In this document: positions 8,912-16,821 of the stretch, in pieces
Numbering within the stretch: the first letter of the stretch is position 1
Layout: each line of letters opens with the position of its first letter
From: Deltaproteobacteria bacterium
GTDB lineage: Bacteria; Desulfobacterota; Binatia; JACPRU01
Direction: 5' to 3'
Length of the DNA: 64,000 bases
Assembly (NCBI GenBank): GCA_016189835.1
Contig: JACPRU010000046.1
Coordinates: 1-64,000, forward strand
Made by a program: the position numbers and the translations under genes
Notes under the pieces: generated by a model
The model's database searches: none
Told to the model about the DNA's origin: nothing
What the model saw: the letters and a program-made list of their open reading frames with translations, nothing else

Positions 8912-9003
8912 CGCACGACCGACGGGCGGCCTCTCGAGACGATCTCCCGGCAGGTGCGAGCTACACGCCGCGCGAACGCCGCCGCCTCAGCATCCGCCCA
9001 GCG

Positions 9004-9360
9004 TCACTCCGACGCCTTCGCCATCTCGCGGTGCGCGACGGCGAGCCTGTCGGACTCCCTCGCCGCTCGCTCGTACCCTTTGGCGATCCACTCGCAGTGC
9101 TGATCGAGGTGCCACTTCTCGATCGCCGGGCCACCCATCTTCTTGTACGAGGCGATCATCTTCCGGTGATACTCGGCGGCCGCCCGCGCCTCTTTCGCTT
9201 GCCCGTCGAAGTGGGCCGCGATCGCCTCGTGGTCGGCGGCAGTCTTGGCCTCGGCGATCATTTCCTCGACCTCGCGGTGCTCCCCCGCTTGCGAAGTGAG
9301 CAGCGGCGCGGCGAGCGCCAGGGACAGCAACACTCCCCCCAATAGTGAGATCTTCGTCAT
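9004..9360 (-). CDS. Small exported helical protein, metal-region associated
   Basis: 118 residues with an N-terminal signal peptide (MTKISLLGGVLLSLALAAPLL...A). The mature part is highly charged and helical, with repeated A-x-x-H patterns (DHEAIAAHFDGQAKEARAAAEYH) and a single Cys in WHLDQHCEWIAKGYERAA. The ATG at 9360 has AGGAGGATCGAAG upstream; the track start at 9435 lies before the signal peptide. The next gene upstream (9526-9912) has the same plan: signal peptide, A-A-x-F/H segment, one H-C motif, and H-x-E-x-x-A near the end, so the two are probably paralogues. Function unknown; a periplasmic metal- or stress-related role is suggested only by context. Confidence 0.7.
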   Translation of the reverse strand: MTKISLLGGVLLSLALAAPLLTSQAGEHREVEEMIAEAKTAADHEAIAAHFDGQAKEARAAAEYHRKMIASYKKMGGPAIEKWHLDQHCEWIAKGYERAARESDRLAVAHREMAKASE

Positions 9361-9525
9361 CTTCGATCCTCCTCTTTCTCCCGACGTCGTGCCGCCGATT
9401 CCGAAGCGGCAGCCGTCATGCCTCGAGAAGCTCACCCACCAATTCCGTCACGCTGAAGTCCGCGCCGGTGCGTTGTTTGCGCGCGGTCTCATTCGCACCC
9501 GACACCGGCGGTCCAATTCTCTTCA

Positions 9526-9912
9526 TTACGGTCCCCGTGGCGTCGCGAGCCGCTCGTGTCCGTGAGCGAGCGCTCGGCTCTCGCTTGCCGCCTTCTCGAG
9601 GCCCTCGGCGATCCGCAGACAGTGCGCGGCCATCTCGGCATACTCCGGACCGGCGGCCTGTTGGCCCGCCTCGGCCGGCACGGATCTCTGCGCGTATCTG
9701 GTCGCGAGTCCTCGGTGGAAGGCGGCTGCGATTTCGTGCTCCTTCGCTTTGGTCAGGAGAATCGGGGCGATGGCCAGATGGTCCGTCGGCCTATCGGCCC
9801 TCTCGATGCGGCGCTCGAGATCGGCGGTCCGCGAGGGGGTGGCGAGCCATACCAGCGACGCTCCGAGCACAACTCCGACCAGAAGAAGCCCGACGATTTG
9901 CATCAATCTCAT
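9526..9912 (-). CDS. Small exported protein, likely paralogue of the downstream gene
   Basis: 128 residues started at the ATG at 9912 (MRLMQIVGLLLVGVVLGAS), which has GGGAGGACCCC before it. The N-terminus is a signal peptide or membrane anchor. The mature part, with KAKEHEIAAAFHRGLATRYAQ, a single Cys in MAAHCLRIAEGLEKAASES and ALAHGHERLA, parallels the protein at 9004-9360 (AIAAHFDGQAKEARAAAEY, DQHCEWIAKGYERAARES, LAVAHREMA). The aligned blocks suggest a tandem duplication. No known domain recognised. Confidence 0.65.
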   Translation of the reverse strand: MRLMQIVGLLLVGVVLGASLVWLATPSRTADLERRIERADRPTDHLAIAPILLTKAKEHEIAAAFHRGLATRYAQRSVPAEAGQQAAGPEYAEMAAHCLRIAEGLEKAASESRALAHGHERLATPRGP

Positions 9913-9973
9913 GGGGTCCTCCCAGCCCGCGACCGACTTCGATCTCACGCCCCAGCCTCGCGTTTCCCGTCGG

Positions 9974-10426
9974 TCACGACTCTTCGCTTGGCGGCGGCCC
10001 CGAGCAGTTCTCGCAGAGCCAGCCGCTCGTCTCGACGAGCGGGATCGAGAAGAAATCCCCCGCCGCGCGGCGGGGTACCGGGCTGGGTCGTGACGACGAC
10101 TCCTCATGTTGCATGTGGCATTCGCAGGTCTCGTCACAGAAGCACGAAGGCCTGCGGCAGTGCTCCGTCCGATAGAGCCGGAGCATCTCGCTCACCAAGC
10201 GTTGCGGATCCGATTCGTAGAAGACGCGCGCAGCGGTTTCCGTAGAGCAGATGCGGAGGATCTCGCGGACTATGCCGGTGATCCCACCCGTTCCCATGAG
10301 GACCCCGATGAGCTTCCCCTCCTCGCAGGCCCCCCGACGATCGCCGCTGGCGGCGCCCATGACGCCGATCTTCAAACGCATCGTGAGTCCGTGCTCGGCG
10401 AACAGGGCTGTGCCTTCCGTGCTCAT
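9974..10426 (-). CDS. Reduced LOG/TIGR00725-like protein with Cys-rich tail
   Basis: 150 residues from an ATG with GGAGTAGAC upstream, two bases after the MgtC gene. Residues 16-26 (MRLKIGVMGAASG) look like the first beta strand and loop of the Rossmann-fold LOG-like family TIGR00725. Soon afterwards comes EGKLIGVLMGTGGITGIVREIL and RVFYESDPQRLVSEML, which resemble the C-terminal part of that family. About 80-100 central residues with the usual glycine-rich nucleotide site appear to be missing. The tail is unusual: CRRPSCFCDETCECHMQHEE and then CENC, eight cysteines likely to bind metal. It may be a decayed gene or a new small metal protein; the reading frame is intact. Confidence 0.5.
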   Translation of the reverse strand: MSTEGTALFAEHGLTMRLKIGVMGAASGDRRGACEEGKLIGVLMGTGGITGIVREILRICSTETAARVFYESDPQRLVSEMLRLYRTEHCRRPSCFCDETCECHMQHEESSSRPSPVPRRAAGDFFSIPLVETSGWLCENCSGPPPSEES

Positions 10427-10428
10427 GT

Positions 10429-10863
10429 CTACTCCAGGTGATCCTGCGAAGGCTTCGCGCCGGGTCGCGGACCGAAGCGGAGCAGGAGAAAGACGAGAAT
10501 CGCGGTCGCGATCGACATCAGCTCCATTCCGGCGCCGACCGAGACGCCAATCGCCGCCGTCACCCAGAGGCTCGCTGCCGTGGTCAGGCCGTGAACTAGG
10601 TCGCGCTGGTGAAGGATCGCTCCCGCCCCAAGGAAGCCGATGCCCGTGACGACCTGTGCCGCGACGCGGGCTGGATCACTCGCGCCTCCGAAGCCGTACA
10701 GCGAGACCAGGGTGAAGAGCGCCGCGCCGAGGCTCACCATGCCGTGAGTCCGGACGCCGGCGGGTTTTCCGGCGCTCTCTCGCTCGTAGCCGATCACGGC
10801 CCCAAGCACGGCGGCGACGAACAGCCGCAGGAGCATCTGTCCGTGGATCTCCAGCGAAATCAC
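10429..10863 (-). CDS. MgtC/SapB family membrane protein
   Basis: 144 residues, the N-terminal membrane domain of the MgtC family only. Family motifs are present: GAVIGYERESAGKPAGVRTHG (residues 21-41) and VVTGIGFLGAGAIL (about 70-83), with four to five helices. MgtC-like proteins act at the inner membrane; the best-known ones influence survival at low Mg2+ and inhibit the F-ATPase. The C-terminal ACT-like domain of full MgtC is absent. The GTG start overlaps the stop of the patatin-YHS gene (GTGA). Confidence 0.9.
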   Translation of the reverse strand: MISLEIHGQMLLRLFVAAVLGAVIGYERESAGKPAGVRTHGMVSLGAALFTLVSLYGFGGASDPARVAAQVVTGIGFLGAGAILHQRDLVHGLTTAASLWVTAAIGVSVGAGMELMSIATAILVFLLLRFGPRPGAKPSQDHLE

Positions 10864-12047
10864 GGCGCAGCTTCCTTCGTGCCCGCCGAGGAGCGTCTGG
10901 GTCCAAGCGGGATCGTTCGTTTCGGCGCGAACGCGAGCCCCGCGACACGAAGGTAACGGCCGGGCTCACGGGCGAAGCAGTCGAGGCAGTTCGGCGAACA
11001 GAAATAGTAGAGCACCCCGTCGTGCGTCAGGTTCGCGCGGGCCCGCGCCGGGTTCACGACCATGGCGCAAACCGGGTCGAAGTAGAGGCTCAGGGAGCGC
11101 TCGCCGCTCCGGGGCCGCCGCGGAGGCGATTCCAGGAGCCGCAGGATCTCCGGTAGCGCAGCTTCCGCTGCCCGCCGCCCGGCCCGAAGTGCCTCCTCGA
11201 GCCGGTTCAAGTCGCGGAGCCCCATGTCGCCGAGCTCCGGCTCGATGAGGATTTCTGGCCCCGCCATCGCGGCCACGAGCGCCGTCTGACGCTCGAGGAG
11301 GATCTCCGCCGCGCGCGTCACGATCTCGAACGAGACCTTGGCGGTGGCGGGGTTGGGAACGATGCCGCCGAGCCGCGAGAGGAACGACGTCAGCCGCCAC
11401 TGGAGCTGAGGAATCCGCCGCGAGCGCGGGGCGCCCACGCGCACGGCGACGACGATGTCGGGTTCCGCCATCCAGGCGACGTCCATCGGCAAGACGTTCG
11501 CCACCCCTCCGTCCACGAGCCAGCGCCCGTCGAGCCGGACCGGCGGCAGGACCCCGGGCACGGCGCACGTCGCCTGCACCGCCGGGCGCAGCGGGCCGCT
11601 GTGCAGGATGACCTGGGTTCCCTCCTCGAGATCGACCGCGGTGACCGCGAGTGGCGTGGCGAGCTCCTCGAAGGTGCCCGGGAGAAGGCGCGCGATCGAC
11701 GGAAACAGCGAATCCCATCTCATGAGCCCACCGGGCAGGAACCAGCGCGGAAAGCGGAAGCTTCGCGCCGCCTCGGCGATCTCCCGTGCCTTTAGGCCGG
11801 TGCTGCTCGAGGCTCCGATGAGCCCGCCCATGCTGCTCCCGGCGATGAAGTCGACGGCGAGCCCCTCGCGCTCGAGGACCTCGATCACTCCGATGTGCGC
11901 GAGCCCGCGAGCCGCGCCGCCGCCGAGAGCGAGCGCGAGGCGCGCCCGCGGAGCCCGCGCGCCTGGCGCGAGGGCCGACGGCCCACCGCGGACCCCGGCG
12001 CTCATCAGTCTTCTGGGAGATCCTTCTTCGGGCTCTTCCGCCTTCAT
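10860..12047 (-). CDS. Patatin-like phospholipase fused to a YHS domain
   Basis: 395 residues. Residues ~36-310 are a patatin-like (RssA-type) serine hydrolase with oxyanion loop GGGAARG (42-48), nucleophile elbow GSSMG (70-74, Ser72) and catalytic Asp in LVDGGVANVLP (about 180). Residues ~325-370 form a YHS metal-binding domain: DPVCAMVVNPARARA then YYFCSPNCLDCFAREPGRYL. YHS domains typically occur in copper and heavy-metal proteins. The ATG at 12047 has GGGAGAAACCC before it. It lies downstream of the Cus-type efflux genes on the same strand, which supports a link to metal stress or membrane lipid repair; that link is inference. Confidence 0.87.
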   Translation of the reverse strand: MKAEEPEEGSPRRLMSAGVRGGPSALAPGARAPRARLALALGGGAARGLAHIGVIEVLEREGLAVDFIAGSSMGGLIGASSSTGLKAREIAEAARSFRFPRWFLPGGLMRWDSLFPSIARLLPGTFEELATPLAVTAVDLEEGTQVILHSGPLRPAVQATCAVPGVLPPVRLDGRWLVDGGVANVLPMDVAWMAEPDIVVAVRVGAPRSRRIPQLQWRLTSFLSRLGGIVPNPATAKVSFEIVTRAAEILLERQTALVAAMAGPEILIEPELGDMGLRDLNRLEEALRAGRRAAEAALPEILRLLESPPRRPRSGERSLSLYFDPVCAMVVNPARARANLTHDGVLYYFCSPNCLDCFAREPGRYLRVAGLAFAPKRTIPLGPRRSSAGTKEAAP

Positions 12048-12071
12048 GGGTTTCTCCCGGAGTGTCGGCTC

Positions 12072-12128
12072 CTACAGGTATGCGTTCGTCGCGTACTGCT
12101 GCATCCGGCAGACCGGATCTCGCGGCAT
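12072..12128 (-). CDS. 18-residue ORF resembling the start of a YHS domain
   Basis: A tiny frame, MPRDPVCRMQQYATNAYL, beginning six bases after the methyltransferase stop region and ending before the patatin-YHS gene. RDPVCRM is the first strand of a YHS domain, but the distal F-C-x-x-x-C part is missing. It is either a remnant of a YHS gene or a very small peptide; expression is not supported by more than its position. Confidence 0.3.
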   Translation of the reverse strand: MPRDPVCRMQQYATNAYL

Positions 12129-12133
12129 CTCGG

Positions 12134-12760
12134 TCACCCCGACCGCCGCGCCTCGATCGCCTTGACGACGTCGAAGTAGACGTTTTCCTCGCGCACGATC
12201 GCGAAGCCCGCGCGGAGGACGTTCCCTACCGTGTCGCGGTTCATCTCGGGACCGAAGCGGCGGCTCAGGGGCGTCATCACGTCCTGCAGCACGGCAATCG
12301 GGCCGACGCGGCTCCGCACGTGCTCGAACATCAGAAGCCGCCCGCCGCGCCGGAGGCAGCGCCGGAGCTCCACGAGGCCGCACACGGGGTCGGGGACCGA
12401 GCAGAAGGTGCACGAGGTCGCGACCGTGTCGAAGGACTCGTCGGCGAACTCGAGCGCGCGGACGTCCATGATGCGAAGCTCGAGCTTTCCGGGATAGCGT
12501 TCCGCCCGCGGGCGCGCTCGCTCGATCATGGCGGGGCTCACGTCGATCGCGGTGATCTCGAGGCCCGATGGGAAAAAAGCGAAGTCGCCCCCCGTCCCGG
12601 CAGCGACCACCAGGCAGCGGCCCGTCATTCGCGCAAAGAGCCGCGTCTTGGCGTCGCCGAATCTATGGACTTCGCCCCAAGTGACCCAGTCATACGTGCG
12701 GCTGGCACGGTCCCACTTGGCGCGCAGCGCCCCGCCCGCGCTCGTCGTCTGCGTCGTCAT
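12134..12760 (-). CDS. Class I SAM-dependent methyltransferase
   Basis: 208 residues. The SAM-binding motif I is CLVVAAGTGGDFAFFP (49-64), followed by ITAIDVSPAMIERAR (motif acidic loop) and DVRALEFADESFDTV. The layout, with LVELRRCLRRGGRLLMFEHV and a C-terminal NVLRAGF segment, is like UbiE/PmtA-type enzymes that methylate quinones or phosphatidylethanolamine. Substrate is not determinable from sequence. Its start overlaps the stop of the membrane-protein gene upstream by four bases. Confidence 0.85.
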   Translation of the reverse strand: MTTQTTSAGGALRAKWDRASRTYDWVTWGEVHRFGDAKTRLFARMTGRCLVVAAGTGGDFAFFPSGLEITAIDVSPAMIERARPRAERYPGKLELRIMDVRALEFADESFDTVATSCTFCSVPDPVCGLVELRRCLRRGGRLLMFEHVRSRVGPIAVLQDVMTPLSRRFGPEMNRDTVGNVLRAGFAIVREENVYFDVVKAIEARRSG

Positions 12761-13134
12761 CGGTCCGACCCTTCCGGACGGAGCGCCCGATCGTAGAGCT
12801 CGACCCCGGCGGTCACCACGGCGCCGAACAGGCCGCCGACGAGGACCGCCGACGAGAGCGTGGGCGACCCTCCGTGTACGCTGTCCCGCATCGCGAAGAG
12901 CATGCCGCCGTACATGCCGATGAGGCTTCCCGGCACCATCACCTGGAAGGGGCCGAGCAGTGGCGAGAAAAGAAGAGCTAGAAGAAGGTGCACGGCCGAG
13001 CCGACGACCGCCCCGAGGAGCATCGCCACGACCATGTCCGTCCCACCCGCGCCAACGCCGCGAACGGCCAGCGCGGTCACCGCCCCGGTGAGGGCCCCGG
13101 CGAGGTGGTCACCGACGACGAAGAGAATTTTCAC
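12757..13134 (-). CDS. Small integral membrane protein in the metal cluster
   Basis: 125 residues from a GTG at 13134 with a perfect AGGAGG upstream; the 215-residue track ORF is an extension antisense to the YHS gene. It has about four hydrophobic helices rich in Gly and Ala (LAGALTGAVTALAVRGVGAGG, VVAMLLGAVVGSAVHLLLALLFSPLLG, SLIGMYGGMLFAM, AVLVGGLFGAVVTAGVEL). No family recognised. It overlaps the YHS gene by 26 bases and the methyltransferase by four, so it belongs to the same transcript. Confidence 0.75.
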   Translation of the reverse strand: MKILFVVGDHLAGALTGAVTALAVRGVGAGGTDMVVAMLLGAVVGSAVHLLLALLFSPLLGPFQVMVPGSLIGMYGGMLFAMRDSVHGGSPTLSSAVLVGGLFGAVVTAGVELYDRALRPEGSDR

Positions 13135-13561
13135 GGTTCCTCCTACGGTTCGGTCCGCGCTCCTGCCGTCCCGCGGACAGATAGCTGTCGGGATCGCGCG
13201 CGAACGCCTCGAGGTTCGCCTCGGAGCGGAAGAAGTAAGCGCGTCCGTGCCAGGCGTAGGCGGGCGCTTCGGCTTTGTCGACCGGCTCGCCGCTGACCGG
13301 ATCCTTCGCCCGGCGAAGGTGCTCCGGATTCGCGGCGAAGCCGGCGACACAGCCGGCGCAGCAGAGATAGTAGGTCTTGCCCTGGTAGGCGTACGCGAGG
13401 CCACTCTTGGCCTGCACCTGATCCTGGATCATGCAGATTCTGCTCCGATCCTCGATCCGGCCGCCGTACGTCGCCGGATTGCGGACATCGCCGGCCATCG
13501 CCAGGGACACGATCGCCACGACGAGGGCTGCGACCAGTGCGACAAGAGAGTTCCGCTTCAT
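13109..13561 (-). CDS. Exported protein with two YHS-type metal-binding domains
   Basis: 150 residues from the ATG at 13561 with GGGGAAATCGGA ahead of it. Residues 1-24 are a signal peptide (LVALVAALVVAIVSLAMA). Two YHS-like units follow: RICMIQDQ...YQGKTYYLCCAGCVAGFAANPEHL and KDPVSGEPVDKAEAPAYAWHGRAYFF...FARDPDSYL. The first has the three-cysteine CCAGC site; the second lacks cysteines. The protein is probably periplasmic and next to cusA, suggesting a metal-handling accessory role. The long ORF in the track is antisense/read-through of cusA. Confidence 0.85.
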   Translation of the reverse strand: MKRNSLVALVAALVVAIVSLAMAGDVRNPATYGGRIEDRSRICMIQDQVQAKSGLAYAYQGKTYYLCCAGCVAGFAANPEHLRRAKDPVSGEPVDKAEAPAYAWHGRAYFFRSEANLEAFARDPDSYLSAGRQERGPNRRRNRENSLRRR

Positions 13562-13602
13562 TCCGATTTCCCCTTTTCGGGAGCGACGCAGATCCGTCGT
13601 GG

Positions 13603-16600
13603 TCACGCGACCCTCCGCCGGAGCTCCCGCTCCTTCCAGATCGTGTAGATCGCCGGGTAGACGACGAGCTCGAGGATCATCGAGGTGATCACTCCACCCA
13701 CCATCGGCGCAGCGATCCGCTTCATGACGTCGGCGCCGGTGCCGTGGCTCCAGAGGATCGGGATCAGACCGGCGAGGATCACCGACACGGTCATTATCTT
13801 CGGGCGGACGCGCTTCACCGCGCCGTGGAGCACCGCCTCCTCGAGGTCGGCGAGCGTCTTGAGCTTCCCTTTCGCCTTCCACTCCTTCCAGGCGAGATCG
13901 AGGTAGAGGAGCATGACGACGCCCGTCTCGGCGTCGAGACCGGCGAGCGCGATGAGCCCCACCCAGACCGCGACGCTCAGGTTGTAGTCGAGGACGTAGA
14001 GGAGCCAGAACGCGCCGACGAGCGAGAAGGGAACCGCCAGCAGCACGATCATCGTCTCGATGAGGGAGGTCGTGTTCAGGTAGATGAGCACGAAGATGAT
14101 GAGGCCCGTGAGCGGCAGGACGTACTTCAGCCGCTCCTTCGCGCGCTGCATGTACTCGTACTGGCCGCTCCACTCGAGGTGGTACCCCGGAGGCAGCTCG
14201 ACGCGCTCCTCGACGATCCGCTTGGCGTCCTCGACGTAGCCGCCGAGGTCGCGGCCGGCGACGTCGACGTACACGTAGCCGGCCAGCTCGGCGCCCTCGC
14301 TCCGGATCACCGTGGTTCCGGTCGTGAAGCGGACGTCCGCGAGCTGGCCGATCGGGATCAACGCTCCCGTCGAGCTCGGGACGAGCACGCGCCGGAGGCG
14401 CTCGAGGTCGTTGCGGTAGTCGCGGAAGTAGCGGACGTTGACCGAGTAGCGCTCGCGGCCCTCGATCGTCGTCGTGATGTTCATGCCGCCGACGGCGGTC
14501 AGGATCACGTCCTCGACGTCGTCGATCGTGAGGCCGTAGCGGGCGATCTCGTCGCGCAGGATGTCGAAGTCGAGATAGTAGCCGCCGGCGACGCGCTCGG
14601 CGTACACGTTGCGGGTCCCGGCGACCCCGCGCACCACCTTCTCGATCTCCTCGCCGACCTTCTGGATGGTCTCGAGCTTCGGGCCGAGGACCTTGATGCC
14701 GATGGGGGTGCGGATCCCCGTCGAGAGCATGTCGGTCCGCGCCTTGATCGGCATCGTCCAGGCGTTCGCGACGCCGGGGATCTGCATCGCCCGATCCATC
14801 TCCTCGACGAGTTCCTCGGGGGTGATGCGCCGCCGCTCGGGCCAGATCCGTCCCAATGCGGCCCCGAGCCAGCTCGGTGCCCACGACGAGTACCAGCGCT
14901 CGACGTCGATCTCGCGCCACTCCTCCTCGGGCCGGAGAACGATCGTGTTCTCCATCATCTCGAGCGGCGCCGGATCCGTCGGGCTCGTCGACCGGCCCGC
15001 CTTCCCGAGAACCGAAACCACCTCGGGAAAGCTCTTGATGATCCGGTCCTGCACCTGGAGCGTCTGCTGCGCCTGCGTGATCGACATGCCGGGCAGGCCC
15101 GTCGGCATGTAGAGGAGCGTTCCCTCGTAGAGGGGCGGCATGAACTCCGAGCCGAGCTGCTGGTAGACGGGGATCGTACCCCCGATCAGCAACGCCGCCA
15201 CGACGATCACCGGCCAGCGGAAGTGGAGCGAGAAGCGGGCAACGGGATCGTAGAGGCGCATCAGGAGCCGGCTCACCGGATGCTTCTCCTCGGGCGTGAT
15301 CTTCCCCCGGATGAAGATCGTCATCAGGGTCGGCGTGAGCGTCACCGCGAGCAGCGAGGCGAAGAGCATCGCGAAGGTCTTGGTGTAGGCGAGCGGCTTG
15401 AAGAGCCTTCCTTCCTGCGCCTCGAGGGCGAAGATCGGCAGGAAGCCGACGGTGATCACGAGGAGCGCGAAGAAGAGCGACGGCCCGACCTGCATCGCCG
15501 CCTCGACCACGGCCTCGGCCTTGCTCCCCTCCCGACCCTCCTCCTGCCAGCGCTCGAGCACCTTGTGCGAGTTCTCGACCATGATGATCGCGGCGTCGAC
15601 CATCGCGCCGATCGCGATCGCGATGCCGCCGAGCGACATCACGTTCGAGTTGATCCGGAGGTAGTACATGCAGATGAACGAGATCAGGATCGCGACCGGG
15701 AGCGTGAGGATGATCACCAGCGCGCTCGGCAGGTGGAACAAGAAGATGAGGCAGACGACGCTGACCGCGATCGAGAGCTTCAGGATCTCCTCCTTCAGCG
15801 TGTCGATCGAGCGATGGATCAGCTCGGAGCGGTCGTAGGTGGTGACGATCTCGACGCCCTTCGGGAGCGACGACGAGACCTCGGTGATCTTCTCCTTCAC
15901 GCGCTCGATCACGCCGAGCACGTCCTCGAAGTACCGGACGACGACGATCCCGCCGACGACCTCCTGGTTCCCGTCGAGCTCGGTCAGCCCGCGACGGATG
16001 TCCGGGCCGAGGCGCACCGTGCCGAGGTCGCGGACGAGCACGGGCGTGCCCTTCTCGTCGGTCGTGACCACGATCTTCTCGATGTCGGCGATCGAGCGGA
16101 TGTAGCCGCGGCCGCGCACCATGTACTCGCGGCCGGTGAACTCGACGACGCGCCCGCCGGTGTCGTTGTTGCCCTTGCGGATCGATTCGATGACTTGCGA
16201 GAGCGGCAGCCCGTAGGCGAGAAGCCGGCTCGGATTCACCACGACCTGGTACTGCTTCTCGTAGCCCCCGACCCGCGCCACCTCGGCCACGCCCGGGACC
16301 GCCTGTAGCCAATAGCGGATGTACCAGTCGTTGAGCGTACGGAGCTGCGCGAGGTCGTACTTCCCCGAGTGGTCGACGACGGCGTACTGGAACGCCCAGC
16401 CGACGCCCGTCGCGTCAGGGCCGATCACCGGGGCGACGCCGGCCGGTAGCTTCCCGGTGACCGCCTGCATGTACTCGAGCACGCGCGTGCGTGCCCAGTA
16501 GAGGTCGGTGCCGTCCTCGAAGATGACATAGACGAACGAGTAGCCGAAGAAGGAGTAGCCGCGGACCACCTCCACCTTCGGAGCGGAGAGGAGCGTGGTC

Positions 16601-16809
16601 ACGATCGGATACGTGACCTGGTCCTCCACGAGCGTCGGGCTCCGCTCCGACCACTCGGCATAGACGATCACCTGCACGTCGGAGAGGTCGGGGAGCGCGT
16701 CGAGGGGCGTGTTACGGAGCGCCCAGATCCCCCAGGCGACCGCGAAGAGCATGAGGAGGAGGACGAAGAAGCGGTTCTTCGCGCAGTACTCGATGATTCC
16801 TCTGACCAT
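13603..16809 (-). CDS. cusA: Heavy-metal RND efflux pump, CusA/CzcA family
   Basis: 1068 residues, full length for the HME-RND family, a trimeric proton antiporter in the inner membrane that exports Cu(I)/Ag(I) or divalent metals through a tripartite complex. The opening IEYCAKNRFFVLLLML and ALPDLSDVQVIVY are family hallmarks; the proton-relay helix has GAMVDAAIIMVENSHK (about residue 400). The methionine-rich cleft (EFMPPLYEGTLLYMP, AWTMPIKARTDML) resembles CusA, favouring Cu/Ag over Zn/Co. It follows cusB by 12 bases. Confidence 0.93.
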   Translation of the reverse strand: MVRGIIEYCAKNRFFVLLLMLFAVAWGIWALRNTPLDALPDLSDVQVIVYAEWSERSPTLVEDQVTYPIVTTLLSAPKVEVVRGYSFFGYSFVYVIFEDGTDLYWARTRVLEYMQAVTGKLPAGVAPVIGPDATGVGWAFQYAVVDHSGKYDLAQLRTLNDWYIRYWLQAVPGVAEVARVGGYEKQYQVVVNPSRLLAYGLPLSQVIESIRKGNNDTGGRVVEFTGREYMVRGRGYIRSIADIEKIVVTTDEKGTPVLVRDLGTVRLGPDIRRGLTELDGNQEVVGGIVVVRYFEDVLGVIERVKEKITEVSSSLPKGVEIVTTYDRSELIHRSIDTLKEEILKLSIAVSVVCLIFLFHLPSALVIILTLPVAILISFICMYYLRINSNVMSLGGIAIAIGAMVDAAIIMVENSHKVLERWQEEGREGSKAEAVVEAAMQVGPSLFFALLVITVGFLPIFALEAQEGRLFKPLAYTKTFAMLFASLLAVTLTPTLMTIFIRGKITPEEKHPVSRLLMRLYDPVARFSLHFRWPVIVVAALLIGGTIPVYQQLGSEFMPPLYEGTLLYMPTGLPGMSITQAQQTLQVQDRIIKSFPEVVSVLGKAGRSTSPTDPAPLEMMENTIVLRPEEEWREIDVERWYSSWAPSWLGAALGRIWPERRRITPEELVEEMDRAMQIPGVANAWTMPIKARTDMLSTGIRTPIGIKVLGPKLETIQKVGEEIEKVVRGVAGTRNVYAERVAGGYYLDFDILRDEIARYGLTIDDVEDVILTAVGGMNITTTIEGRERYSVNVRYFRDYRNDLERLRRVLVPSSTGALIPIGQLADVRFTTGTTVIRSEGAELAGYVYVDVAGRDLGGYVEDAKRIVEERVELPPGYHLEWSGQYEYMQRAKERLKYVLPLTGLIIFVLIYLNTTSLIETMIVLLAVPFSLVGAFWLLYVLDYNLSVAVWVGLIALAGLDAETGVVMLLYLDLAWKEWKAKGKLKTLADLEEAVLHGAVKRVRPKIMTVSVILAGLIPILWSHGTGADVMKRIAAPMVGGVITSMILELVVYPAIYTIWKERELRRRVA

Positions 16810-16821
16810 TCCCCTGACCCC

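Noticed and set aside
13537-16308. 923-residue plus-strand ORF and similar long antisense ORFs (e.g. 20950-23601, 38025-40106, 40167-42797)
   Set aside because: They lie opposite cusA, pheT, GT39 and phoR/phoB and have low-complexity Arg/Ala/Asp-rich translations caused by high GC; no motifs.
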